64,000 nucleotides of DNA, from positions 11,122,498-11,186,497 of the forward strand of contig JASXTE010000017.1 in NCBI GenBank assembly GCA_030280995.1, read 5' to 3'. This document shows, in pieces, positions 44,640 to 56,190 of this stretch. Source of the DNA: Hemileia vastatrix. Its lineage: Eukaryota; Basidiomycota; Pucciniomycetes; Pucciniales; Zaghouaniaceae. The notes below the pieces were generated by a model that searched no databases, was not told the DNA's origin, and saw only the letters and a list, made by a program, of their open reading frames with translations. The position numbers were made by a program, and so were the translations under genes. Each line of letters opens with the position of its first letter. Positions within the stretch are counted from its first letter, which is position 1.

Positions 44640-45800
44640 AAGAGACAATAAGATTAATTAGTCTTTATTTTTAATTTTTATTTAACAGAACTAAAATAAA
44701 AATAATAAAAAAATCTTTTTAGGATAAAAATCAACTTAAATAAAATTAATTTATTAATAAAAAAAATTAAAACCAGGATTATAATACAATCAACTGTAGA
44801 AATAAATTAGAATTTTTATTAATAATTTTTAATTATTTATTTTCAGGATTTAAATCAACTAATTTATTACCAGGACTTATTGTCAACTGAAGTAATCAAA
44901 TATGAATCTTTATTTAAAAAAATTTTTATTTAACTGATCACTTAACTACCAGGACTTAATGTCAACTGAAGTAATTAAATATGAAGTTTTATTTTAAAAT
45001 TTTATTAAACTGATCACTTAACTACCAGGACTTAATGTCAACTGAAGTAATTAAATATGAGTTTTATTAAAAAAAAATTTATTGAACTACCAGGACTCAA
45101 AGTCAACTGAAGTAATTAAATATGAATTATTTATTAATAAAAAAAATATTATTGTCAGGACAATTTGTCAACTGGAACAATTAAAATTTAAATTAATCAG
45201 GACAAATGTCAACTGAAAAATTATAATAATTAATATTAAAATATAATTATTTTATTAATAAAAAAAATATTATTGTCAGGACAATTTGTCAACTGTAACA
45301 ATTAAAATTTAAATTAATCAGGACAAATTTCAACTGAAAAATTATAATAATTAATATTAAAATATAATTATTTTATTACTTCTGGGACTAAGAACACTTA
45401 TTGCTCTATTATGGTCAACCAGGAAAAATAAAAATAAAAATATAATAATAAAAAATAAATTCCAAATTACCAGACACCTCCCCCTGTAAAATGAGCAAAT
45501 TAATGCCACTTACAGAGTGCTGAGTAAAAGGAAATACGTAGCAAATGAAGAGTGAAGAGTAACCCACAAATAGTAATAACAATAATTACCACGATATATA
45601 CGACGTTTATTCAGTATATGAACCTAAGTTTTGGAGCGCGGTTCGATTCCCATTCGCAGCAAAAACTTTTGTCACGTGACGTATGACGTTTGTCGTTTTC
45701 TCACCTCCTTCGTCCTTTACAGGTACTTTGCACACCGATGGTCCCTTCGATTACGCCTCAATTAACGTTGCGCCGACAATATTTCGGAAAGGTTCCCAAT
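44640..45800 (-). repeat. 5' leader of the second family-A element with tandem repeats
   Basis: No gene. Four direct repeats of about 64-79 bp (CCAGGACTTAATGTCAACTG cores at about 44870, 44949, 45026, 45090) and two of about 120 bp (from about 45131 and 45252) share a CAGGAC...GTCAACTG core. A tRNA T-arm-like GGTTCGATTCC lies at 45640-45650. The primer-binding site would be at 45800 downward (minus ATTGGGAACC); I cannot assign a tRNA. Confidence 0.75.
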
Positions 45801-46606
45801 TGTCAAGGTACGCTTTTGGTCTAGAAGTCTTGGTATGAAGTTTTTACGAGGATTTTAAAGGGTTAAATGGACTCTCAACAAATTTGTACGTATCTCTTAA
45901 ATCAAGGATGACAACTTTACTCAATTAAAAGAGGTATGATTAAAATATTGATATAAATTATTTATTAGAGTTACGTATTGTAAATACTAATGGTATAGAT
46001 TATAAGAATAAGTTTTTGGTTTGTTATTGTTGTAATAAAGTGATGTAGTAAAGGAATGATTAAAAGACAACAAAAAGAGGGGCCTTATATAGGCAAAGGA
46101 GAGACAAAGCAAGGCAATCAAATTCTAAAAACAGTAGTATGAGAGAGAGAAAAGAATATTCCAGAAGGAGTATTTCAAATAATAAAGTTATTCTAAAAAG
46201 AAGGCGTCAAACAGATGTATTTACAGAGTATGTCAGAAAATACATCAATTTATTTAATATTTACTTTAGAAGTCAATTCTAAATAAGAAATTTGAATTTT
46301 TTGTATATATTTAATATTATTTGAATATTAAAATCTTATTTTAATTTAATATCTTTTTTTTAATATAAATTTTTATTTTTTCCAACCTGTCAAATGAGCA
46401 CGGTGTTAGAGAAAAATATAAGGGACAATTTTATATTTTAATTTTAATTATTTATTTAATTTTATCATTCTGTAATTAGTTAATTTATTATAACTAATTT
46501 TAATGTAACTAAATTATAATTAAATAATAATTAAAATGATAAGGTGCGGCTTCATCCAGTAAATAATTAATTATTTCACTGGGTAAGTCTAGTAGCCTGG
46601 CTGAAA
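45801..46606 (-). repeat. 5' LTR of the second family-A element
   Basis: 806 bp. The inner end reads TGTCAAGG on the plus strand at 45801; the outer end GGCTGAAA is followed by the target duplication ATCAC (46607-46611). Confidence 0.88.
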
Positions 46607-46611
46607 ATCAC

Positions 46612-46902
46612 TTACACTCAGTGTTTCAGTGATTAAGCCAAAAACACTGTTATTTCAATAAAAAATCTAGTATAATAGTTGAAAGTGGCAGAGATTGACT
46701 TACAGTAGTGATCGTTAAATCACTTACAATATATAGGACTTTAAAAAATATATAAACTTTATATTTAGTTCCCCGGTTCGATTCATGGTCGCGGAAAAAG
46801 TTCACCTTTTCGCCGGAGTGATCTGTGCGTTTTGACGTTTGTCCAAAATGGTTGTCAAGCTTTGATTCGTTGTTTGGAAAGGCCCTCAAGTATCGGCACG
46901 GT
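46612..46902 (-). other. 5' leader of copy 3 (second part)
   Basis: Continues the leader left at 29217. It contains GGTTCGATTC at 46775-46784 and TTTGACGTTTGTC, both also present at the same distance from the LTR in the second element's leader. No gene. Confidence 0.65.
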
Positions 46903-47981
46903 TGTCTAGAAGGTGGAAGAAGAATGAAGAAAAAGTAGAAAAGGACACAAGAAGACAAAGAATTGAAAGAGGAAAAGAGGGAAGGAGGCAAATAAGGGGA
47001 AAGGATCTAATATATAAGGTGAGTAGTCTTAATATTATTGTAATGTAAGTGTTTTAAATTAAATGCGCAACAGTCAATTATTATAGTTTAATGTTCTTAC
47101 CGCAACCTAAGATTTTTTATATAGTATTTATTTATTTTATTTCAATTAAAATGTATTACTAGTTAAAAGAAAAAGAATTAATACGTGTATAAAAAATATA
47201 TAAGTGTAAGTAAATTTTAAATATGTAAGTGATGCAGCTGAAGGGGGTTCCCAAGGCCCTCTGAAGCGCCACAAAAGTAAATACAATAATTTATGAGTAA
47301 ATGTAAGGGGTGAGAAATTAAAAATGTACTAATTTGTTAAAATGCAGTAGTCAATATTTCACCAGTATTAATTCCCCCTGGATATTACGCATAAATAAGT
47401 ACAAGACATATAAAAAATAACAAATGTAATTTAAAATAAGTATTATGCAGTACTATTTTAAATTGGAATGTAATTTATTACTATTTTAATTCATACAATT
47501 AATATAAGTAATTATTTTATATTAAAATATGAGAATGTAATTAGTTTAAATGTTTTAATAAATTTAATTAAATAATTTTGAGCCACAGAAGCGCCCAAAA
47601 ATCAGGGATAATAGTGTATAAATTATTATAAGGGTCTAATAATTAATTAATATTATTATAAGTCAACATTTTGCCTTATAAGTATAATATAATATTATAA
47701 TTAATTAATTATTATTTTATAATTATTTAAATACATAAAAATGCGCCCAATTTTTATAGAATATAATATAATTTATGTTTATTTTAATAGTATATAATTA
47801 ATAACATAATAAAATAAATATAACCCTTATTTTAATTTTATTTAATAAGGTAATTTGTACTTAATTTTATTATGCAATAAAATATTAATTTATATACATA
47901 AAAAGCATAAATTTTCTCCCTCTTTCAGGTCCAATGACTTCACATAAGTTTTACTGGGCTCCTGGTACAGCCTGGATGACA
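46903..47981 (-). repeat. 5' LTR of family-A copy 3
   Basis: About 1079 bp. On the minus strand it starts TGTCATCCAGGC at 47981 and ends TCTAGACA at 46903. It resembles element 1's LTR in reverse: the ACTGGGCTCCTGG block, AAATACATAAAAATGCGCC, and the pyrimidine-rich U5. AT-rich U3 in the middle. Its 3' partner LTR is missing from the window. Confidence 0.75.
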
Positions 47982-48675
47982 ATATCTTTCCAATTGGGAA
48001 GTCCAGCTTTCTTGGCCAGTTTATGATTAGATTTAAATGCCTAAATACATAATTTCTCAACTTATTGGACAAGAAAGAGTTTTTTGATCCTAAGATTTTC
48101 AATCTTTCTAAATATTCCTCCATTTCTTGATTACTGAGATTTGGGAGTAAAGAATAAACCAGTAGAGGAAAATAAGAAAATAGTATTTCTTATAAATTTA
48201 TGATAATAAAGACTTACCAAGTAAGGAACCCTTTTCATATTCAGGTCTCCAACCATTTCCTATCATAATTCCTCTACTCTTTGCTCAATTTTGTAAAGGT
48301 TGTCAAACTAATTCTCTATGATATAAAATAGAAATGAAATCTGATAATTTATTAAACACTTCATCAAATTTAAATTTATAATAAATTGAGGTTTGTATCA
48401 ATTACTGATAATTGAAACCCCAATTTACTTTCCACTAGCAGTTATTAACTGAATATTTTCTGGTAATTAATCAGGATAATCTTTTTTTACATATTGTAGT
48501 TTTGAAGTAAGACAGATTTTCCAAAGAACCAAAGAAGGCTTTACAAAATTCCTTCTTTCAAATTAAACTTTGTTTTTGATAAGTTTTTTCCTTCTTACCA
48601 GAAATTAGAGGTTTCACTTTGGAAAACGGTTTGGAAGATGATGAGAGTGATAAGAGTGATAAGGACCTTGACATT
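47982..48675 (-). pseudogene. Spliced gene fragment cut by the copy 3 LTR
   Basis: Function not recognised. From ATG 48675: MSRSLSLLSLSSSSKPFSKVKPLISGKK, then a TGA, then pieces DNLYKIEQRVEEL and NGWRPEYEKGSLL, a GTAAGT donor near 48227, and an exon NQEMEEYLERLKILGSKNSF... ending at the LTR (FPIGKI). It lies on the same strand downstream of the Harbinger-type transposase, so it may be that transposon's second ORF, but no Myb/SANT motif is clear. Exon limits are uncertain. Confidence 0.35.
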
Positions 48676-48779
48676 ATTCCAGACAATTTATTAATATTTT
48701 TGAAACTATATTTTTTTTGAAATATGATAAATAAAAAAATAAAAAAATAAACAAAAATTAATAATTATTTTTGCATTTC

Positions 48780-49440
48780 TATCTACCTTAATCCCTTAAT
48801 TTCCCCTTTTTTTATGTCCTCAATATCCCCCTAATACCCCCTTTTTGATGTCCTCAACACCAATTTTTGTCCCCTTTGGCATCCTCAAAATCCCTTTCTT
48901 GTCCCCTTTGGTATCCTTAAACCCCCCTTTTTTCCTCTTTGGTGTCTGCAACACCCCCCTTTTATCCCCCTAGGTTTCCTCAGACATGTCCCTTTACTGC
49001 CCTTCTCCCTTATTGCTCCTACCCCCCCTTCCCCCCCCCTTCATTACTTAGAAATTTGCTAAAAAATTGCTATGTTAATGAATGATTGGTGAAAATCATT
49101 CATGAATTACTAATTTAATAAATAATTGGTGACAATTTTCTATTAAATTAGTAATTTTTTAGCAAATCACTGAGTAATGAAGGGGGGGTAGGAGCAATTA
49201 GGGGATGGGGGTTTTCAGGAGACCAAAGGGAGGAAAAAGGGCATATCTGAGGGTGCTTAAGGGGGGTCTTAAGGACACCTAAGAGGGAAAAAAGGGGGTG
49301 TTTAGAATACCAAATGAAGCAACAGGGGGGATTTAGGAGGCCAAGGAAGGGAAAAAGGGGGTAAGTTGGGATAAAGACCAGGCCAAGGAGGGATAAATAG
49401 ACAATGATGAGAAAAAGAAAAGAAAAAGTGCTAGTTTAAC
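48780..49440. repeat. Fold-back minisatellite with C-rich and G-rich arms
   Basis: Left arm (48780-49042): C/T-rich units such as CCCCCTTTTTGATGTCCTCA. Right arm (49177-49400): G/A-rich units that mirror them. The centre has nested inverted repeats: AAATTTGCTAAAAAATT against AATTTTTTAGCAAAT, and ATGAATGATT against AATCATTCAT. The arms pair imperfectly as an about 260-bp stem. No coding. Confidence 0.8.
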
Positions 49441-49880
49441 CTTTAAAATCAAAAAAGAACCACTCAAAAAAAATATGTATTTATATAATTAGCAAACAAA
49501 AAATCAAAAAATGAATAAAATGACTTACCTGGAGAGATGAGATGAGAAAATAAATGAAGCCAAATTATTTGAGAGATTCTTAATGAGAGAAGGAAAAGGA
49601 AATAAGGGATTAATGAAAATGAGAAACATGGAAAATTATGTGATTTCATGTTGAGCTGGAGAATAAAAACAAATGAGACATCCAAAAAAAAGACATTTAC
49701 CATAAATTCAATATAAAAATGAATATTTAAAGAAGAAAAAACAACCCAAGTGAATAGATCAGACAAGTTGAACATTTGGAGAGTATGAAAAAAAATTAAA
49801 AGGGTTGTGTCTCAAAATGTTGGGGGATGATTGGCATAATGACAAAGTGTATGCCAGTGGAAAAAATGTTTTGTGATTCA
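49441..49880. other. AT-rich stretch, no gene seen
   Basis: The minus frame at 49464-49775 is Phe/Leu/Ser-rich, as expected of AT-rich DNA, and has no support. Confidence 0.5.
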
Positions 49881-51056
49881 AGGGAGGGGAGAGATGACAC
49901 AGTTTTGGGATCCTCTTCTTCATAATAATCATTCCATTCATCCTTTAAATCAGCTAGGATTTTTTAAAGTATACCCCAAGTCATTATCCAATGATTGGAA
50001 TATTTTATTTCCATTTTTTTTGAAATTGGATTCTGAGTTCCCGGAGACTAGACAATCTTCCCTTTGAAATACCAATAGCATGTTCAATTTTTACTCTTGA
50101 TTGGGAAAGATGATAATTAAAAGTTGTGTTTGGGTAATTTGCTAAAGTTGCATCATGGAAAGCAGGTATAATATACTTTTAACTTGCATATGCTGAGTCT
50201 GCAAGGAGTTACTGAGATTAATCAAAGTATGGGTCAGGATTTTGAGAAATCCTCACTCTTTGGAAGAAGGAAGAGTCATGAAATGAGCCAGGGTAGCCAC
50301 TATGAATATCAATAATATTTTTATTGACATCACACACAAGTTGAGCAGAAATAGAGTATCTAGAAAGAAGATAAAATGCTAGTACATGAATGAAGAGAAA
50401 TTTGAGAACATATTGAATAAACCTTTTTTTGCAATCAAAAAAATGGTTGCCATGATGAGCAGGCTTTTAGATAAATGGTATAGCTGTACCATCAATAAGA
50501 CCTACACAGACAGGGAAACCTTCAGTTTGAATTACTTGAGAGTATTCAAGTTTCTGTTGTGGAGTTGTCTAAGCAAGTGTTTGATACTTGAGAGATAGGA
50601 TAGTAATCATGCAGCATTTGGTGTATAATATTATGTTACTATATCCTATGGTAATGATATTATCTAAATGTCTTAAAGTAGCACCATTTTCATTCAAGCC
50701 AAAGCAATATAGTGCAACAGCAAGTTGAAAGTGGGATTACACTGTTTTTTATGAGAATTATTATGGAAGATAGGATGATTGGAGATGAGTTGAGAAAGTT
50801 TGAAAAAAGAATCAGGAGAAGTTTGAAAAATTTGTGTGAAGTTTAAATGAGGAATTTCAAGAACTGGGGCAAGATAATATCTGGGATCATGATGAAAATT
50901 TGGAACCCTTGGGATGATGTAACACTTTTTAGAAGGAAAAGACATATAATCTAAAGTGTCTTCCAAACCAGAGTCAGAATCAGAATCAGAAACTAAATTT
51001 AAATTGATAACATTCATATCTGAGTGAAGTTGCTTCCTAGTAGAGAGGTGCTTCAT
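49881..51056 (-). pseudogene. PIF/Harbinger-type (DDE_4) transposase, decayed
   Basis: From ATG 51056: an acidic start, then NFHHDPRYYLAPVLEIPHLNFTQ..., DSFFKLSQLISNHPIFHNNS, the usual N-terminal helices. After frame changes: GFPVCVGLIDGTAIPF (first catalytic D), HSGYPGSFHDSSFFQRV (second D), DPYFD..LLADSAYA, IPAFHDATLANYPNTTFNYHLSQSRVKIEHAIG (E), GRLSSLRELRIQ, and a C-terminus LADLKDEWNDYYEEEDPKTVSSLP. Several stops and shifts, so inactive. It would have cut and pasted a DNA transposon; its terminal repeats were not found. The RVKIEHAIG and GLIDGT boxes are strong family markers. Confidence 0.8.
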
Positions 51057-51747
51057 TATTGTTGGTAGAAAAGGTTGTCAGTAGAAGGTTTAGGTGATGA
51101 GTGTTAAATGGGAATTTGCCACCAGATGAGTAGCTGGGGTGTGTAGATTGAAAAAAATTTATGTGTTCACCACAAAAATTAAGTATCATAGAGTTAAGAG
51201 ACACTTAAGCATGGCATCCACAACTATATGTCATGTGACTTTCTTACAAATAAATCATGGATGTAATGAGTTTGGGATCAGGATTTAGGACTGGAAATCA
51301 GGGTATAAGAGGTGGGATAATGCATTATTGTGAAATACTTACCCACTAGCCTCAGGGCTAGTGGATAAGAGTCTTCCACAATTAATAATTTCTGATCCCG
51401 GAAAAAAAAATCCTGATCCCTAATTGTGGATCCCTGATTATTGATACCTCCTATTAAGTGCTTCTTTAATTGGTATTAGCAAAAAATGAAGTAAGTGTTT
51501 TTTTTACACTTAATACCTGGCTGACAACTACACTTTTAAAAAATTTTAAAAAGAGAAAATCTTAACATTTTATTATTATTTTAAGTGTGAGGTAGTTTCA
51601 GCCTATCATTGTGAGAAATGGATGAAAAACACTACATTATTTTTGTCTTATGAAGCACTTAAGTGATTTTATACTTAACTTAGAATTAACCCTATAATTG
51701 AAGGTACTTTTTGATGCAAGTGAATAAATCATTCAGATTTCTGAAGC
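51057..51747. other. Intergenic stretch between transposase and Gypsy B2
   Basis: No gene. A 9-bp perfect hairpin CCACTAGCC/GGCTAGTGG at 51343-51364 with a 4-base loop, and short palindromic runs TGATCCC/GGGATCC nearby. An 11-bp LTR-like match at 51516-51526 was rejected. Confidence 0.5.
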
Positions 51748-51752
51748 TAGGA

Positions 51753-52050
51753 TGTTAGGATTTGAGTTGAGAGGTAAGGAGGAGGAGCACTATAAGCACG
51801 TTGCATTTTAATAGGATGAAGAGAGGGAAATTGCATAAGGGGCTCTTATGGGGAAATCACTGCGGGGTGTTCCTCATTGAAAAATTTATATAGTAATCCA
51901 GTTACATCTTACTCTTATAAAGGTTTTATCATCACTGTTGGAAGCCCCAAAATAGTCAGCTTAGTTAGTCTCACTGCTTTATCAGCATATTCAATTATTT
52001 CTTTGACTAGTTTTTTTCCTAGTAGTAGTATTCCTTCATAGTTCTTAACA
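51753..52050 (+). repeat. 5' LTR of B2
   Basis: 298 bp, TGTTAGGATTTG...CATAGTTCTTAACA. Strongly diverged from the 3' LTR, indicating age. Confidence 0.8.
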
Positions 52051-52099
52051 CTTTTTCTGATCTATAACCTTAACACTACTGGAAGATCATGAACTTCTT

Positions 52100-53060
52100 A
52101 GACTAAGTCAATGCAGTACTTCTATTAGCAATCCAAGAGAATATTGGATGCTTCAAGGAATAGAAAACCAGACTCATTGAGCGTCTAGAAGAGGAAAATA
52201 TTTCATATTTTTTCCCCTCAGAAGCACAGTTGGATGCTTCTGAAGATGAAATTCAGGCACTGCCTGTGGCATTAGTGCCACTTGTGAGGCCCTCAGGTGT
52301 ATTAATAAGCATCACAGGTAAATCTCTATGTCCTGCTCAATGTTCATCAGCTCCCAGATGAGAAATCAGAAATTTTATTTGCAATATATTATCTCACAGA
52401 CAAGGTGGCACACTGGGAAATGCCATATAAAAAAGAACTCTTTAAAAATTTCAAGTCACAAACAACTTTTCTCCAGTTCATGGCAGCTTTTGAGGTAGAA
52501 TTTTATAATTCTGATGTGGAAGCAAACTCAGAACAAGTGTTAAAAGGATTGATCCAAAAAAATATAGTGGCCAGGTACATGACATAATTCTGGGGCCACA
52601 CCAGTTATGTCAAAGCATGGGGAGAAGGATTGTGCTCATGTTTCACTTCAGGTATGTACTATTTCAAAAAAGCTAGAATCCCTTATTCAGTCACCCTTTT
52701 CCAACCTCCCCCTAAGCACTAATGGAGCTATCCATTCATATTTATAATGAGCTCACACATCAGTGCATGGATGGTGGGAGTGGCACTTGTCACTGGTGCA
52801 ATTATGCTGCATCAAGTGGGCCCAGAACTTGGGACCCAAAAGCCATGGATATTGATTCAGGAAATTGAAAGGACACCGGTGGGAAAAGAAGGCTTTCAAA
52901 TGAAGAATACTAAAGTTTCTTGAGAAAAGTTTTGTTTCTAAGGTGTGAAAGTAGTGGTCACTTTTCAAGGGAGTGTGGAGGGATAATCAGGGTTAGTAAA
53001 GTTGAAGATAGCACATGAAAGGGGCAGAAAGAAGACAGCGCTCAGGAGTGAAGTTTGTTC
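52100..53060 (+). pseudogene. Gag of B2, decayed
   Basis: Best piece at 52405-52587 (MAHWEMPYKKELF, FLQFMAAFEVEF), then FWGHTSYVKAWGEG after a stop, matching B1. A degraded zinc-binding region near 52930-52990 (VVTFQGSVEG). Stops throughout. Confidence 0.65.
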
Positions 53061-53149
53061 CCTCCTTGAGAATATTAGAGAGAATGTATAAGGTAAATTT
53101 TATAGATGAATTATAAAAATGTAAACCACTTAAAGTAAATGATAATAAT

Positions 53150-56100
53150 AAAATGCTGAACTTGCTTTTAAAGACCCCTGATGCCACAACAATTGTACAA
53201 GCTCTTCTGGACTGTGAGGCTACAGAATGTTTTATTTCCAATAGGTTTTTACAAAGGAATAAAAAGAAAAAAAATTGGACCACCCCAGGTGTCTTATTAT
53301 ATTGGACAGATCACCAGGTGGGGGAGGAGAAGTAAAGAGAAAATTTTTTGCAGATTCTGGTGTGATGGAAAGGTGTCTCAATGCAAGGCATATGGGACAA
53401 ACCTGAATGAACATTAAAGCATGGTACTGGAGATTATATTTCTGTACCAATACAACCCATACATTGACTTGAGGGAAAAGGAGGTTCATTTGGAAAGGGA
53501 AGGTAACAATTTCACTAAAGTATTGTCCCCCTGGACCCTTCAGTGGTCAGTATCAATTGCAGAAATTTTTACCATCAGTTGAATTTCTACCTGAAATGAT
53601 GCTTTCTCTTGATTCTAAGCAGCAGACTGGGGATGGTACACCAACAGGGATTGCCGGAGTGAACCAGAGAGGAGGAGAAGGGGGAAGACAGAAGACAGAA
53701 GACAGAAAGGTGGAAGGTGCAGATAAAGAATTGGCTTCCTTGCCCCCTCCTGGAAAGTCTTCTGGTGTTTTATTATCATCAGAAGAACTTCTGCAAGAAC
53801 TGAAAAACTCTCTTGATTCTAAGTTTCAGGACTTGGAGGGGGGAGTGGAATGTAATTCAAAAGCATGGAGCATATCCACCAATATTACAGCCAAGATCCA
53901 GTCCTCAAATTAAACAAAAAGCCTAAAGTAAATGGTTTCCAAAGCTTATATGGAATACTTTCCACTTTTTGAAGATGGAAGATTCAAGGCCTTGCCACCT
54001 GTATAACCATATGACTTTTCCCTTGATCTGATGCCAGGTGATACTCCTCAATTCAGCCACATAATCCCATTTTCAACCTTGGATTCAAAAGTTCTTAAAG
54101 AGATTATTGATGAAAATTTGAAGAATCTTTTCATTAGTGAATCAAAATCTCCCTGGGTCTCCCCTGTGATTTTTTCAGGGAAAAAGGATGGGTCATTGTG
54201 ACCTTGCATGTATTTCAGAAGGTTAAACCACCAAAAAAAACCATGGGCACCTGATAGAAGGTGTCAATCCCTATCTTTGGCTTAACTCAATATAAGTTTA
54301 GATTTAATTTTTCTGGAAAGACTGCGCATTGAACAATGAGCACACTAGCTTGTGCAACATCAAATCAAATTTACTCTTAAATCAAAACTAAATATAGGGA
54401 TAGGTACCTGCTAGCAGGTGCCACTTTATTTTTTGCAGTGATTGCACTAACGGTAAAGAACAGATGTCTCCTTACTTTGACTAATGAGCTAATTGATACT
54501 CTTCAAGGTGAAGAGATTTTTACATCCTTAGATCATAGTTCAGGTTACCACAACATACATCTGAAAGAAGAAAATGAACACAAATTGGAATTCTGAACTA
54601 AATTTGGTCATTTTGAATGATTATTAATGCCTTTTGGTCCATGACATTCACCATCCATTTTCCAAAACTTCACCAATAGCATTGTCAGAGATATAATAGG
54701 GATAGATGTGGAAGTTTGTCTAGATGATATCTTGATTTTACTCCAGATAAGTGAAAAAAAACCAGATACTTGTGAAGGATTGTTTGCAGTGCTTTATAGA
54801 GGCATAAGTGTGGTTAAAGCTGGAAAATTTTGTCTTCTCAGCAATTGAATTCACCTATCTTGGCATGATCATTTCAAGGGATAGAGTACAGATAGACCAG
54901 GAAAAAGCAAAGGTAGTAACAGAGTGGAAAACACCAGTGTCAGCAAAGGAGTTCAAGAAATTTTTGGGCTTTAAAAATTTCTACTTTGAGTTTATTGAAA
55001 ACTATTACTGCATTTGCTGACCACTGCAAAACCTCACAAAGAAGGAAGCCAAATACACTTGGACAAGTAGCCAAAAAGATGCTTTTGACTACTTGAAATG
55101 AAAATCTGTGATGCACCCTATTCTTGCAATCCCAGACTTACTAAATCCATTTGTTCTGGAATGTGACTTCTCAGACTTTTCACTAGGAATAGTATTATCC
55201 CAATACAATACCAAAAATGTCTTGCACTCAGTAGCATATTTGTCACATACACTACCAGGTGACAAATTTAACTATGAAATATATGATTAGGAGCTATTCG
55301 AATTAGTAGATGCTGTATGCACCTGGAATCACTATATGGAAAGGGTATTGCACCATTTACAAGTTATTAAATATACATATCACAGAAACTTGGAAACCTT
55401 CCAGGCCACAAAGAAGTTGACTCACCAGAAAGTGTGCTGGGCAGAAATTTTAAGTAGCATTAATTTTGTTGTTCAATTCTAACCAGGAAAATAAGTAGCA
55501 AAAATGATGAACTATCACAATGTCCTAACTTGGGCCCACAACTAGACAAGCTAAATACCATTGGAATATCTTTATTGTAGCAAGATCTTGGGGAGGGAGT
55601 ATTCCCAGATGAAGTGGAACTGGCAGATATGGATTTTATGGAATCAGTAAGTAGGGGGCAGGAAAAGGATGAGGGAGTGCAGGAGTTAGTGAAGGTGCTG
55701 TTATCTAAGGAGTTATTGGTAAGGAAATTATTGGAGTAGTATCATCTAGAAGGGTAAGTGCTATATTAAAATGGGAAGATAGTTGTACCAAATTATGAAG
55801 AGCTCAAGAGGCAGGTTGTTAAATCAAGACACAACTCCCCAGTGGCAGGACACCAAGCACCTCTGAAGATGATGGAGCTGTTAAATCACAACTTTTACTG
55901 GAAGTAAATGAAGTCATACATCCAGTGCTATGTAGCAGAATGTTACTCTTTTCAGATGAGCAAAGTCAGCCCAAAAACTACTCCACTAACCCCATTGAGT
56001 ATACCCAAGAAGCTATGCAAGGAACTCTCTTATGATCCTATAGTGGAGTTCTCCAAGTCTCAAGGAAAAAATGCTATCCTCAAAGTAGTTGACTTCTGGA

Positions 56101-56190
56101 CCAAGATGGTGCACGTTTTCTCCACAACTAAAAAGGTTACATCAGAGGGTATTGCAGACTTAATGGTGGCACATATCACTACAGGAAATC
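53150..56190 (+). pseudogene. Protease-RT-RNase H-integrase (first part) of B2, decayed
   Basis: Protease trace IVQALLDCEATECF near 53200 (DSG-equivalent changed to DCE). Ser/Lys-rich linker 53557-53913. RT from about 54040 with KSPWVSPVIFSGKKDGS, interrupted by a MITE, then a degraded palm and ..LDDILIL. RT thumb ORF 54808-55020 (YLGMIISRDRVQID, LGFKNFY). RNase H 55108-55290 (FVLECDFSDFSLG). Integrase zinc domain about 55830-55960 (GHQAPLKMMELLNHNFYW, Cys pair partly kept) and core start 55980-56170 (PTPLSIPKKLCKELSYDPIVEF, VVDFWTKMVHVFST). The TIR element at 56191 splits the core. Confidence 0.75.
54229..54440. mobile_element. MITE copy 2 (212 bp) in B2 reverse transcriptase
   Basis: Same family as 21440-21647: ends CACCAAAAAAAACC (left) and, on the other strand, CACTGCAAAAAATAAAG (right), each followed inward by a GGCACCTG...AGGTG palindrome and ATCCCTAT. 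B1 has the uninterrupted RT (GGTTAAATGCGCTGACAG near 15220), which fixes the insertion point. No coding. Confidence 0.85.

Larger units (their letters stand above)
29223..46606 (-). mobile_element. Ty3/Gypsy chromovirus, family A second element, split by a nested element
   Basis: Minus-strand element with 806-bp LTRs at 29223-30028 (3') and 45801-46606 (5'), flanked by ATCAC at 29218-29222 and 46607-46611. By my alignment the LTRs differ at about 24 sites (about 97% identity). Gag-Pol runs 44614 to 30061 and is interrupted at 39206/30669 by the plus-strand element 30675-39200. It sits in the 5' leader of family-A copy 3. The inner LTR ends read TG...CA, but the outer ends read TT...AA. Confidence 0.92.

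Noticed and set aside
45640..45650. Possible tRNA gene at GGTTCGATTCC
   Set aside because: No A box, no pairing acceptor stem and only partial T-stem; not a tRNA gene.
51516..51526. CCTGGCTGACA, equal to the start of family-A LTRs on the minus strand
   Set aside because: Only 11 bp match; no polypurine tract beside it and no LTR-like sequence continues, so it is taken as chance or a tiny remnant.
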